From positions 1-64,000 of the forward strand of contig CAZQCF010000013.1 in the NCBI GenBank assembly GCA_964592235.1: a stretch of 64,000 bases of DNA, written 5' to 3'. A model generated the notes under the pieces. The model was not told the DNA's origin, made no database searches, and was given only the letters and a program-made list of their open reading frames with translations. Below are positions 56,980 to 64,000 of the stretch, piece by piece; positions within the stretch are counted from its first letter, which is position 1; every line of letters begins with the position of its first letter. The translations under genes were made by a program, and so were the position numbers. Origin of the DNA: PLA3 sp964592235. GTDB lineage: Bacteria; Planctomycetota; Phycisphaerae; UBA1845; UTPLA1.

Positions 56980-59529
56980 TTAACGGGGATTCGCTTGCAG
57001 GCAATCGCGCTGAACCGCCGCGGCATCGGTTCGATCGGCCGCCTCCAGCACGCGCAGGCGCACCCGGCCAAGCGGACCAGGCAGTGGGTCATTCGTTGAG
57101 ACGGGATTTCCCCACAACATCGACGCCGAGTCGGCAAGCTTTTTCAGATTGGCGTCAGTCTGCGATGGTCCGTTCGCAGCGAAGTCGCATTCAACCCACT
57201 CGCTGATCGCGGCGACGCGCGCGGCGAAGAGACCCGCCCCCCCTCGCTCGTACATGTCCACGGCACGACCCACGAGTTCCATCGCGCGCGGCGATTCCCC
57301 GCGCAGCCGCGCCAGCATCGCCGCAAGGCGAAGCGTCTCCGGGCTGAAGCGATCACGCCAATCGGCGGCTGCCGACCGACCGGCATCCGCGAGCGCGATG
57401 TTCGTCAAATCACCCATGGTCGTCGGCAGGTCCGCGCGCTCGGCAAGTTGACGCACCATCTCTGCCGCCATCGGATCGAAGAACCCGCCCCGCAGCAGCG
57501 CGCGCAGCCAGTCAATCCGCTGCCTCGCCGTCGCCGCGGGGCTGACCTGCCACAGCGCCCACACGATCTGCGAGGAAAACGGCTCGTCGGCGTGCTGCCG
57601 CTCCAGCGCCTGAATCCAGCGGCGCTGATACTCGGTGGCCGCCGCCCCCTCTCCGCGCCGCTGCGCCGCCCGGCCGAGGTTTAGCGCCAGGTCCGCCTCC
57701 AACCGCGAAAGCTGGAGGAACCGCGGCACATCGGCACGCAACTGGCTTAGCCGAATGACCGCCTCGGTCGCCTGGTTGAGCGTCGCGGCGTCCGGCGGGG
57801 CGTCGCCGGCATCCAGACGGGCCTGGAACGCCATCGACCGCGCGCGGATCGCGATCAAGCGGGCGAGATTCCGCTGGAATAGATCAAGCGTCCGCGCGGC
57901 GGCATAGTCCGCGTGCGAGGCAGCATTGTCGAAATCTCCTTCAGCCATCGCGGCATCAGCCCTTGCCCGGCCGATCGCCGCGTGCCAGTCATCCAGTGCC
58001 GCGCGCCCGAGCCAGATCACCGCCGCCAGCAGCGCCACGCCGGACAATCGCACCGCGCCATTCGACAGGCGATGAGATTCCTGCATTTCGAATTGCTCCG
58101 TCCGCTCGCGCCGCACCGCGGCCCACGCCAACGCCCACACAGTCAAAAAGACGGCCGGTCCTCCCGGCTCACGGATCGACGGCTCCCCGAAATGATCGAC
58201 CGCCAGGCCGACCAGCGCCGCGCCCAGCCCGGCGATGACGAAGCGATTCACGCGCGGCGCTCCGTCCCGACGATCGCACGCCCGCGAAGAATAGACCAAC
58301 GTCAGAATCAGCGCGATCAGATAGGCCCCCGCTCCGACCATCCCGATATCCGCCGCCTGCTCCAGGTACTCGTTGTGCGCGTGGCCGGTCCAGAATTGTT
58401 CGTCGAACCGAAGCGTCATCGGGTCTTCCAGCTGGTCCTCCCGCGCGAATTGCCCAGCCAGCATCGAATAGGCCCCGTCGCCATGCCCCAGGACCGGCTT
58501 GTCCATCATGAGCCGCATCGCATAGGGCCACTCATAATCGACACGCGTCCGAATCGAATGCGACCGCGTCGCCGTCCCGCCTTCTCGCGCGAGTTGGTTC
58601 ACGCCGACCGCCGCCCCCGCCCCCCCCACCAATGCCGCCAGCAGCAGAACACGCCGCGCCTTCTTGCCAATCAGCAGGCAGACCATCGCCAGACCTGCCG
58701 CCGCCAGGCCCGCAAGCCCCGAACGCGATCGAGTGAGTAGCAAGGCGGCGAGAATCAACACCGCGACGACAATCCAAATCGCGCCGATGGCCCATTGCCG
58801 CGCGGGCCTTGGCGAACTCGAAGCCGCGTCTCGACCCAGCGCCAGGCCGATCGCGATCGGCACACCCGGCAGCAAACACGCCGCCAGCCACAGCTCATTG
58901 CCGAGCGGATACGACAACCGCGCGCTCCACGGCGACGGCCCGCCGCGCACCGCCTGATAAACCAGCGCCAACGCCGCCGTCGCCGCCAGCGCGCTCGCCA
59001 GCCCCGTAGTCAGCATGCGAACGTGTCGCGGTGTGAGCATCGCCGCCAGCGGCCACCACCACGCCACCCATAACAGGTGCGCCATGGCCTGACCCTGACA
59101 GATCGCCGGCGCGTGCGAGAAATAGGAGCTCAACCCGCACGACACCATCCACAGCGCCCACCAGAAATAGGGACTGCCCGCGCGGGCGCGATAGTCGAGC
59201 AGGTCATCGAGGCTGTATCGGGGACGTCGCCCCGTTGTCAGCAACCGGGCGGCGCAAACAGCAAGGAGCAGCGCCGCGCCGCCGTAGAAGATGAGGTTTC
59301 GAATCTCCACGCCGCGGGCCGTGCCGACGCGCCCGCCCAACCCCAGCCCGGTCACGATGGGCTTCAACAGCGTCGGGTCGGCGGCGTGCTTCTCGGAGAA
59401 GCGCGACGGTGAGTTTAATAGACAGTTGGCGAATACGAGCACGCCCGCCAGCGTTGCCAGCGCGCCGCTCGCCAGCCGCGCCCCGCGCGAGTCATCCACG
59501 ACGACTTCAGGCAAGTTGTCGGACGGCAT
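56980..59529 (-). CDS. O-antigen ligase/polymerase-like membrane protein with TPR-like tail
   Basis: The 849-residue protein has some 10-12 membrane helices and the WaaL/Wzy-type segments LLLTRSRSGLAGLAAAGLAMVCLL and GHGDGAYSMLAGQFAREDQLEDPMTLRFDEQFWTGHAHNEYLEQAADIGMVGAGAYLI; the H-NEYLE pattern is the ligase signature. The C-terminal ~380 residues are helical, Ala/Arg-rich and TPR-like. Such proteins join or polymerise O-antigen or other glycans at the periplasmic face. The gene overlaps the end of radA by 23 bp. Confidence 0.8.
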   Translation of the reverse strand: MPSDNLPEVVVDDSRGARLASGALATLAGVLVFANCLLNSPSRFSEKHAADPTLLKPIVTGLGLGGRVGTARGVEIRNLIFYGGAALLLAVCAARLLTTGRRPRYSLDDLLDYRARAGSPYFWWALWMVSCGLSSYFSHAPAICQGQAMAHLLWVAWWWPLAAMLTPRHVRMLTTGLASALAATAALALVYQAVRGGPSPWSARLSYPLGNELWLAACLLPGVPIAIGLALGRDAASSSPRPARQWAIGAIWIVVAVLILAALLLTRSRSGLAGLAAAGLAMVCLLIGKKARRVLLLAALVGGAGAAVGVNQLAREGGTATRSHSIRTRVDYEWPYAMRLMMDKPVLGHGDGAYSMLAGQFAREDQLEDPMTLRFDEQFWTGHAHNEYLEQAADIGMVGAGAYLIALILTLVYSSRACDRRDGAPRVNRFVIAGLGAALVGLAVDHFGEPSIREPGGPAVFLTVWALAWAAVRRERTEQFEMQESHRLSNGAVRLSGVALLAAVIWLGRAALDDWHAAIGRARADAAMAEGDFDNAASHADYAAARTLDLFQRNLARLIAIRARSMAFQARLDAGDAPPDAATLNQATEAVIRLSQLRADVPRFLQLSRLEADLALNLGRAAQRRGEGAAATEYQRRWIQALERQHADEPFSSQIVWALWQVSPAATARQRIDWLRALLRGGFFDPMAAEMVRQLAERADLPTTMGDLTNIALADAGRSAAADWRDRFSPETLRLAAMLARLRGESPRAMELVGRAVDMYERGGAGLFAARVAAISEWVECDFAANGPSQTDANLKKLADSASMLWGNPVSTNDPLPGPLGRVRLRVLEAADRTDAAAVQRDCLQANPR

Positions 59530-60877
59530 CCGCCAACCTTTCGCAGCGCATCAGGCGCATCGTCTCATGCCTGGTAGACGCCTCCCCCGACCGGCTGGTT
59601 CGCGGCAGAATGAACTGCTTGAAGCCCACCCGCGCCGCCTCGGTCACGCGCTGTCGAAGATGCGTCACCGGTCGAAGTTCCGCCCCCAGGCCCAGTTCCC
59701 CACAGACGACCGTCCCGGCCTCCAGGGTCCGCTGGGTCATCGCTGAAACGACCGCCAGCGCGATCGCCAGGTCCGCCGCCGGCTCGCTCACGCGAACGCC
59801 GCCCACGACATTGACGAAAACGTCCTGATCGCCGAGCACGATCTCCGCGTGCTTCTCGATCACCGCCAGCAGCATCGCCACGCGCCCGGCATCGACCCCC
59901 GTCGCTTTGCGCTTTGCCGCCCCAAACACCGACTGGGCGCACAGCGCCTGCACCTCGACCAGCAGCGTGCGCGTACCCTCGCAGGCCGCGAGGATCACGC
60001 TGCCCGGTCGCGGCTCGCGGTTCTCCTGAAGAAACAGCTTGGAGGGGTCGTCGACCGGGCGCAGACCCGTGTCGCCGATCTCGAACACGCCCAGTTCGTC
60101 CGTCGAACCGTAGCGGTTCTTGACGGCGCGAATCAGCCGGTGCGCGTGAAAACGATCGCCCTCGAAGTAGGCCACGCAATCGACCAGGTGTTCGAGGATC
60201 TTCGGCCCTGCGATCGCGCCGTCCTTCGTGACATGCCCCACGAGGAACAGTGAGAACCCCAACTGCTTCGCCAGCCAGATCAGCCGCGCCGCCGCCTCGC
60301 GCAACTGCGACAGCGATCCCGGCGGGCTGGCGCCATCGGGCCGATAGACCATCTGGATCGAGTCAATCACGACCACTTCGGGCCGTTCCTTGCTCGCGAG
60401 ATTGCAGATGACATCGAGATTCGCCGTCGCCGCGACCAGCAGCGCCGAATCACTCGCGCCCAGGCGCTTCGCGCGAAGTTTGATCTGCCCGGCCGATTCC
60501 TCGCTGGAGACATACAGCGTCTTGCGATTCGCACGAACCAGTTGGTCGCACACTTGCAACAGCAGCGTCGACTTGCCGATGCCCGGATCACCACCGATCA
60601 GAACGGCCGAGCCCGGCACGATGCCGCCGCCCAGCACCCGGTCAAATTCCCCGATCCCAGTGACATATCGAGGGCACGATTCGGCATCCACCTCCGACAG
60701 CTTCGCCATGACCGGCTGATCGACCGCGATGATCGGCCGATGCCGGTCCGGCGCGGCGCCGTCGACGACCTGTTCGGTCAGCGAATCCCACTCGCCACAG
60801 TCGGGGCATTTGCCGGACCACTGCGACTGAACGCGTCCGCAACTGCTGCACGCGAATTGTGAATGCTTCTTGGCCAC
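59507..60877 (-). CDS. radA: DNA repair protein RadA (Sms)
   Basis: RadA is a RecA-like branch-migration helicase. The 456-residue protein has an N-terminal zinc finger (CSSCGRVQSQWSGKCPDCGEWDSL), Walker A GGDPGIGKST, the RadA motif KNRYGSTDELGVFE (family KNRFG) and a C-terminal Lon-like domain (GTRTLLVEVQAL...AAKRKATGVDAGRVAMLLAV). It starts at GTG 60877 and divergently faces the rplA promoter. The 3' end overlaps the next gene. Confidence 0.95.
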   Translation of the reverse strand: MAKKHSQFACSSCGRVQSQWSGKCPDCGEWDSLTEQVVDGAAPDRHRPIIAVDQPVMAKLSEVDAESCPRYVTGIGEFDRVLGGGIVPGSAVLIGGDPGIGKSTLLLQVCDQLVRANRKTLYVSSEESAGQIKLRAKRLGASDSALLVAATANLDVICNLASKERPEVVVIDSIQMVYRPDGASPPGSLSQLREAAARLIWLAKQLGFSLFLVGHVTKDGAIAGPKILEHLVDCVAYFEGDRFHAHRLIRAVKNRYGSTDELGVFEIGDTGLRPVDDPSKLFLQENREPRPGSVILAACEGTRTLLVEVQALCAQSVFGAAKRKATGVDAGRVAMLLAVIEKHAEIVLGDQDVFVNVVGGVRVSEPAADLAIALAVVSAMTQRTLEAGTVVCGELGLGAELRPVTHLRQRVTEAARVGFKQFILPRTSRSGEASTRHETMRLMRCERLADAVRQLA

Positions 60878-61031
60878 CGTTGCCTGCCGTTCCGAACGAG
60901 CGTTGACCGGTTCCTGCCGCGTCGCCGGGCATCATACCGCCATCGCGGCTATACAGTGGATCTCGCATGCATAAACATAACTAGTTGTCAAACCAGATGT
61001 TATGGCACACCCCGAATGCTTTTCATCCCCG

Positions 61032-61059
61032 TTGCCACCGATTGGAATTCGGGTATGAT
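61032..61059 (+). promoter_or_regulatory. Promoter of the rplA operon
   Basis: TTGCCA (61032-61037) and TATGAT (61054-61059) are 16 bp apart, followed by a ~120-base leader to ATG 61184. Part of the leader (CGGCTCGG...AAAGCCGGG) can fold and may be a site for feedback by L1, but this is unproven. Confidence 0.6.
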
Positions 61060-61183
61060 ACGCGGCTCGGTTTTTCTTCGGAAAGCCGGGTCGTCTTCCC
61101 TCCGCACGACGAGTGATTTGCAGTGCGTGCCGCTCGACTACGCGCGTCAGCGTGGCAGACCTTCGGGTCGAAAGAGAGTAACC

Positions 61184-62047
61184 ATGGCAAAAGAGAAGAA
61201 GAATCCCTCGGCCGAGGGCGAGGCGGCGCCCGGCGCCCCCGCCGCGGCTGGCGCTGCGCCTGATCAGGCCGGCGCCAAGGCACCCAAGGCAAAGAAAGAG
61301 AAAAAGGCAACGGCCGGCGGCGATGCATCAAGCGGCCGGAAGCAGCGCGGCCGGTCGATGCGCGGCCGTAGCAAGCGCCACGAGAAGATGGCGAAGGAAG
61401 TCGAAGCCAAGCGGCGCTATCCGTTGGACGACGCCGTGAAGGTACTCAAGAAAATCACGACGGGCACCAAGTTCAATCAGACGATCAACGTCGTCATGCA
61501 CCTGGGCATCGATCCGAAGAACGCCGATCAGATGATCCGCGGCTCGGTCTCGCTACCCAAGGGTATCGGCTCGACGAAGAAGGTGATCGCGTTCGTCGAC
61601 GGCAACGAGGCCGACGAGGCCAAGGCCGCCGGCGCGATGGAAGTCGGCGTTGATGACCTGATCAAGAAGGTGAACGACGGCTGGACGGATTTCGACGTGG
61701 CGATCGCCCATCCGCGTACGATGGCCAAGGTCGGAAAGCTCGGTCGCGTGCTCGGCCCGGCGGGCAAAATGCCCAGCCCGAAGAACGGCACGGTGACCAA
61801 CGACATCGCGAATGCGGTGAAGGAATTCGCCGCAGGCAAGATCGAGTTTCGCAACGACGCCGGCGGCAACGTTCACGCGATCGTCGGCAAGGCCAACTTC
61901 CCCGAGGGCGACCTGAAAGAGAACATCGACGCGTTCATCAGTCACATCAAGCGAATGAAGCCTCCGACCAGCAAGGGGCTGTTCATTAAGAAGGCGTGCA
62001 TTTCGGGAACCATGTCGCCGGCCATCGAGTTGGAGGTCGCCCAGTAA
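61184..62047 (+). CDS. rplA: 50S ribosomal protein L1 with N-terminal extension
   Basis: L1 forms the stalk that helps E-site tRNA leave. The conserved part begins near residue 70 (RYPLDDAVKVLKKITTGTKFNQTINVVMHLGIDPKNADQMIRGSVSLPKGIG) and includes RVLGPAGKMPSPKNGTVTNDIANAVKEF and ISHIKRMKPPTSKGLFIKKACISGTMSP. The first ~65 residues are a Lys/Ala/Pro-rich, basic extension not found in E. coli L1 (234 residues). It is the first gene of the operon; rplK does not precede it. Confidence 0.95.
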   Translation: MAKEKKNPSAEGEAAPGAPAAAGAAPDQAGAKAPKAKKEKKATAGGDASSGRKQRGRSMRGRSKRHEKMAKEVEAKRRYPLDDAVKVLKKITTGTKFNQTINVVMHLGIDPKNADQMIRGSVSLPKGIGSTKKVIAFVDGNEADEAKAAGAMEVGVDDLIKKVNDGWTDFDVAIAHPRTMAKVGKLGRVLGPAGKMPSPKNGTVTNDIANAVKEFAAGKIEFRNDAGGNVHAIVGKANFPEGDLKENIDAFISHIKRMKPPTSKGLFIKKACISGTMSPAIELEVAQ

Positions 62048-62064
62048 TACGGGCGGAATAAGCC

Positions 62065-62604
62065 ATGAGTCGATTTACGAAAGAACTGGTCGAAGCCGAC
62101 CTTCAAAAGAAGTACAAAGACCTCGACAACGCCCTGATCGTGTCGGTTCACGGGTTGACCGGCGTGGAGGTCAACACGGTGCGCGGCGCGCTGCGGAAGA
62201 AGCAGATCGAGGTGCACGTCGTCAAGAACCGCGCGATGAAGCGCGTGATCAAAGGGACGCCCCTGGAGCCGCTGGGCAAGGTCCTGACCGGCCCCTGCGC
62301 CTTCGTCACCGGCGGCGGCAGCCCGGTCGATACCGCCAAGCACCTGCTCGAGTTGGTGAAGGATTTTCCCAAGCTCGAACTCAAGCATGGCGTGCTCGAC
62401 GGCGAGACGGCGGCCCTGACGATCGACGAGATTTCCAAGCGACGCAGCAAGGCCGAGATTCAAGGCGAGGTTGTCATGCTGTTCTGTTCGCCGGCCCGGC
62501 GGATCGCGGGCTGCCTGAACGTCGGCGGTAAAATCGCCGGCTGCATCAAGGCGATCACGGACAAACTGGAGAAGGGCGAAACCATCGCCAGACTGGCGTC
62601 GTAA
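62065..62604 (+). CDS. rplJ: 50S ribosomal protein L10
   Basis: L10 anchors L7/L12 dimers to the ribosome. The 179-residue protein starts SRFTKELVEADLQKKYKDLDNALIVSVHGLTG and has the RKKQIEVHVVKNRAMKRVIKGTPLEPL pattern and the helical C-terminal spine that binds L7/L12. It follows rplA by 17 bp. In other bacteria L10-(L12)4 represses this mRNA by binding its leader; such a site is not obvious here. Confidence 0.93.
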   Translation: MSRFTKELVEADLQKKYKDLDNALIVSVHGLTGVEVNTVRGALRKKQIEVHVVKNRAMKRVIKGTPLEPLGKVLTGPCAFVTGGGSPVDTAKHLLELVKDFPKLELKHGVLDGETAALTIDEISKRRSKAEIQGEVVMLFCSPARRIAGCLNVGGKIAGCIKAITDKLEKGETIARLAS

Positions 62605-62657
62605 GCCGGCTCGCACGATTGGAGTTAAGACACGCGTCGTTGACAGCCCCGTTGGCA

Positions 62658-62675
62658 GGTCGCTCGCGAGCGACC
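62658..62675. repeat. Perfect hairpin between rplJ and rplL
   Basis: GGTCGCTCG-CGAGCGACC is an 18-bp perfect palindrome in the unusually long 175-bp rplJ-rplL gap. Without a loop it would open to a tetraloop. It may tune the higher rplL expression, as attenuators or processing sites do in other species. Confidence 0.5.
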
Positions 62676-62779
62676 GGGTTAAACGGAGTCATCGGGACTT
62701 CGGCTCTCAACACGGTGAAACGAATAGACGCCCCGGCTTGCGTGCCGCGGTCGTCGCAGACAAGTGAAGGATTGTGATT

Positions 62780-63202
62780 ATGGCAGAAGCACCCGCAAAG
62801 GAATTCAGCGCAGCCGTCAAGGACATTGGCGACAAGATCGTCAACCTGTCGGTCAAGGACGCCCAGAGCCTGGCCGACTACCTCAAGGCCGAGTACGGCA
62901 TTGAGCCGGCCGGCGGCGGCGCGGTCATGATGGCGGCCGGTGGTGGAGGCGGCGGCGCGGCAGCCGAGGCCGAAGACGCCCCGACGATGTTCGACGTCGT
63001 GCTGGCCGACGGCGGCGCGAACAAGATCAACGTCATCAAGGTCGTCCGCGCGGCGACGAACCTGGGTCTGAAGGAGGCCAAGGACATCGTCGATGGCGCC
63101 CCGAAGACCATCAAGGAAGGCTTGAGCAAGGAAGACGCCGACAAGCTCAAGAAGGAGCTGGAAGCGGCCGGCGCCAAGGTCGAGCTGAAGGGCAAGGCGT
63201 AA
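62780..63202 (+). CDS. rplL: 50S ribosomal protein L7/L12
   Basis: The 140-residue stalk protein recruits translation factors. It has an N-terminal dimer helix (VNLSVKDAQSLADYLKAEYGIEP), a Gly/Ala hinge (GGGGGGAAAEAEDAPT) and the globular domain (FDVVLADGGANKINVIKVVRAATNLGLKEAKDIVDGAPKTIKEGLSKEDADKLKKELEAAGAKVELK). It is slightly longer than E. coli L12 (about 120 residues). ATG 62780 follows GAAGGA. A strong terminator ends the operon. Confidence 0.96.
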   Translation: MAEAPAKEFSAAVKDIGDKIVNLSVKDAQSLADYLKAEYGIEPAGGGAVMMAAGGGGGGAAAEAEDAPTMFDVVLADGGANKINVIKVVRAATNLGLKEAKDIVDGAPKTIKEGLSKEDADKLKKELEAAGAKVELKGKA

Positions 63203-63240
63203 GCCCTCCGGCGAGATTTCTTCAATCGCTTTTGACTTGC

Positions 63241-63275
63241 AAAGCCCCAGGCAAACGCCTGGGGCTTTCTTTTTT
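63241..63275 (+). terminator. Intrinsic terminator of the rplA-rplJ-rplL operon
   Basis: AAAGCCCCAGGC-AAAC-GCCTGGGGCTTT is a perfect 12-bp stem with a four-base loop, followed by C and six T. Confidence 0.95.
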
Positions 63276-63333
63276 GGTTGAAGACTCGGCTTGTCGCTTT
63301 GCCGCGCCCAGAAGTAGTTCGACCATCACGCCC

Positions 63334-64000
63334 TTACACGGCGATGATCTCGCGCGGCGAGAGGAATACCAGCCAGGCCCGCGTCGCACAGCCGGGGAAC
63401 GTCGCCTCTAACGCCTCCGCGTAGATCGCCAACTGCCCGCGGTAAAACGCAGCGCGTTCCCGCAGGGCTTCGCCGCTCACCGCGTCGGTCTTGTAATCAA
63501 CGATTTCCCACCCTTCGCCCGCGTCGAAGCAGCAGTCCATGATGCCGCGTACCAGCATGCGGTCCTCGTCTGCCGAAGCGCCCTCCTTCTCATCCCGTGC
63601 AAGTTCCGGATCGAAGCGCCACGCCGGCGCGCTCATCACGAAGGGCCACTCGCGCTTCACCCGCGCATCGCGTCGTCGCATTCGCCGCCCCAGATCGGTC
63701 GCGAAGAACCATGCCACGCCGTCAAGATCGATCTGCTTCGCGTCGTCTGCGTTAACCACGCCGGCGTGGATCATTGCGTCCAGTTGGCCGCGCAAGTCCG
63801 ACGCATCGCACGGTCGCGTCAGATCCAGGCGTTGCAGGAACTCGTGCGTCAGCGTCCCACGGTGCGTCGCGTCGGGCTCGCGCGTCGATTGGGCGAATCG
63901 CGGGCGCGGTAAGGCGCGCCCCGCGGCCGATTCCATCGCGCGCCAGGCAGCGGTCGGTTCCTGCGGGTCTTCACGCGTTTCCCATCGCCGCTTGAGCAGG
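63334..64000 (-). CDS. addA: AddA-like helicase-nuclease, C-terminal part (partial)
   Basis: The frame is open to the window edge, so only the 3' end (about 220 residues) is seen. It matches the C-terminal nuclease domain of AddA/RecB-type enzymes: GTLTHEFLQRLDL (His of the nuclease), then VRGIMDCCFDAGEGWEIVDYKTDAVSGEALRERAAFYRGQLAIYAEAL with the D-x-K pattern (VDYKTD) and AWLVFLS. AddAB resects double-strand breaks up to Chi-like sites. The helicase part lies beyond the window. A Met at 63936 is internal, not the start. Confidence 0.85.
   Translation of the reverse strand, partial: LLKRRWETREDPQEPTAAWRAMESAAGRALPRPRFAQSTREPDATHRGTLTHEFLQRLDLTRPCDASDLRGQLDAMIHAGVVNADDAKQIDLDGVAWFFATDLGRRMRRRDARVKREWPFVMSAPAWRFDPELARDEKEGASADEDRMLVRGIMDCCFDAGEGWEIVDYKTDAVSGEALRERAAFYRGQLAIYAEALEATFPGCATRAWLVFLSPREIIAV

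Noticed and set aside
1..64000. CRISPR arrays, rRNA, tRNA, tmRNA and prophage genes
   Set aside because: No regular spacer-repeat array, no RNA gene structure and no phage structural genes were found by reading both strands.

Overview
The window is a gene-dense, high-GC bacterial chromosome segment with no rRNA, tRNA, CRISPR array or phage genes. The gene style suggests Planctomycetota, perhaps a Phycisphaerae-like lineage. The reasons are a planctomycete-type release-factor-like GGQ protein, a Dxs with the GHAGT/GDAS variant motifs, a VKOR-DsbA fusion, rpoN beside a sigma-54-type promoter, many lipoproteins and glycosyltransferases, and abundant palindromic intergenic repeats. The assignment is an inference from gene style; no marker RNA is present.

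Layout. 1-2.1 kb is an accessory edge: an AT-rich lipoprotein gene, degenerate repeats, and a dead DDE transposase carrying a repeat-filled in-frame insertion. 2.2-7.6 kb is core: recA, a secreted C45-type hydrolase, cdsA, phoH, infA and a small lipoprotein. 7.6-13.1 kb holds a DksA/TraR protein, a radical SAM/SPASM protein, a rhodanese, elbB, an Obg/DRG-like GTPase and a YfcE-like phosphodiesterase. 13.2-16.2 kb holds a DUF1264 protein, an AT-rich orphan gene that looks like a PD-(D/E)XK protein, and an RRM protein. 16.2-24 kb holds beta-oxidation genes (crotonase, 3-hydroxyacyl-CoA dehydrogenase), a GT2/acyltransferase/cytidylate-kinase-like group and a MacB-type permease. 24-26.1 kb is a VKOR-DsbA-DsbA three-domain oxidative-folding protein.

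26.1-36.9 kb is a surface-glycan cluster: GT2, CgeB-like GT, CMP-sugar synthetase, capsule-type protein, sulfotransferase, double methyltransferase, deacetylase and GT4. Most of it is co-directional and tightly spaced. 37-43 kb has a BlaI-like regulator, the GGQ protein, a TolB-like propeller lipoprotein, a YmdB-type phosphodiesterase, VanZ and GNAT proteins. 42-47.1 kb is xseA-xseB-ispA-dxs, coupling exonuclease VII to isoprenoid precursor synthesis. 47.3-56.9 kb has rpoN, a DinB protein, a GT4, guaB, a Cys-rich lipoprotein next to a tandem CDGSH protein, an APC permease, purC and HU. 57-64 kb has an O-antigen-ligase-like protein, radA, rplA-rplJ-rplL and the 3' end of an AddA-like nuclease gene.

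The items most worth follow-up are the VKOR-DsbA-DsbA fusion with a cysteine-free second thioredoxin domain, two good sigma-54 -24/-12 sites (one beside rpoN), a 160-bp MITE-like element with perfect 30-bp terminal inverted repeats, a two-hairpin repeat present in two nearly identical inverted copies 17 kb apart, and a metallothionein-like lipoprotein beside a tandem CDGSH protein. Several genes have a -10-like hexamer only 6-9 nt before the start codon and no Shine-Dalgarno sequence, which suggests leaderless transcripts.
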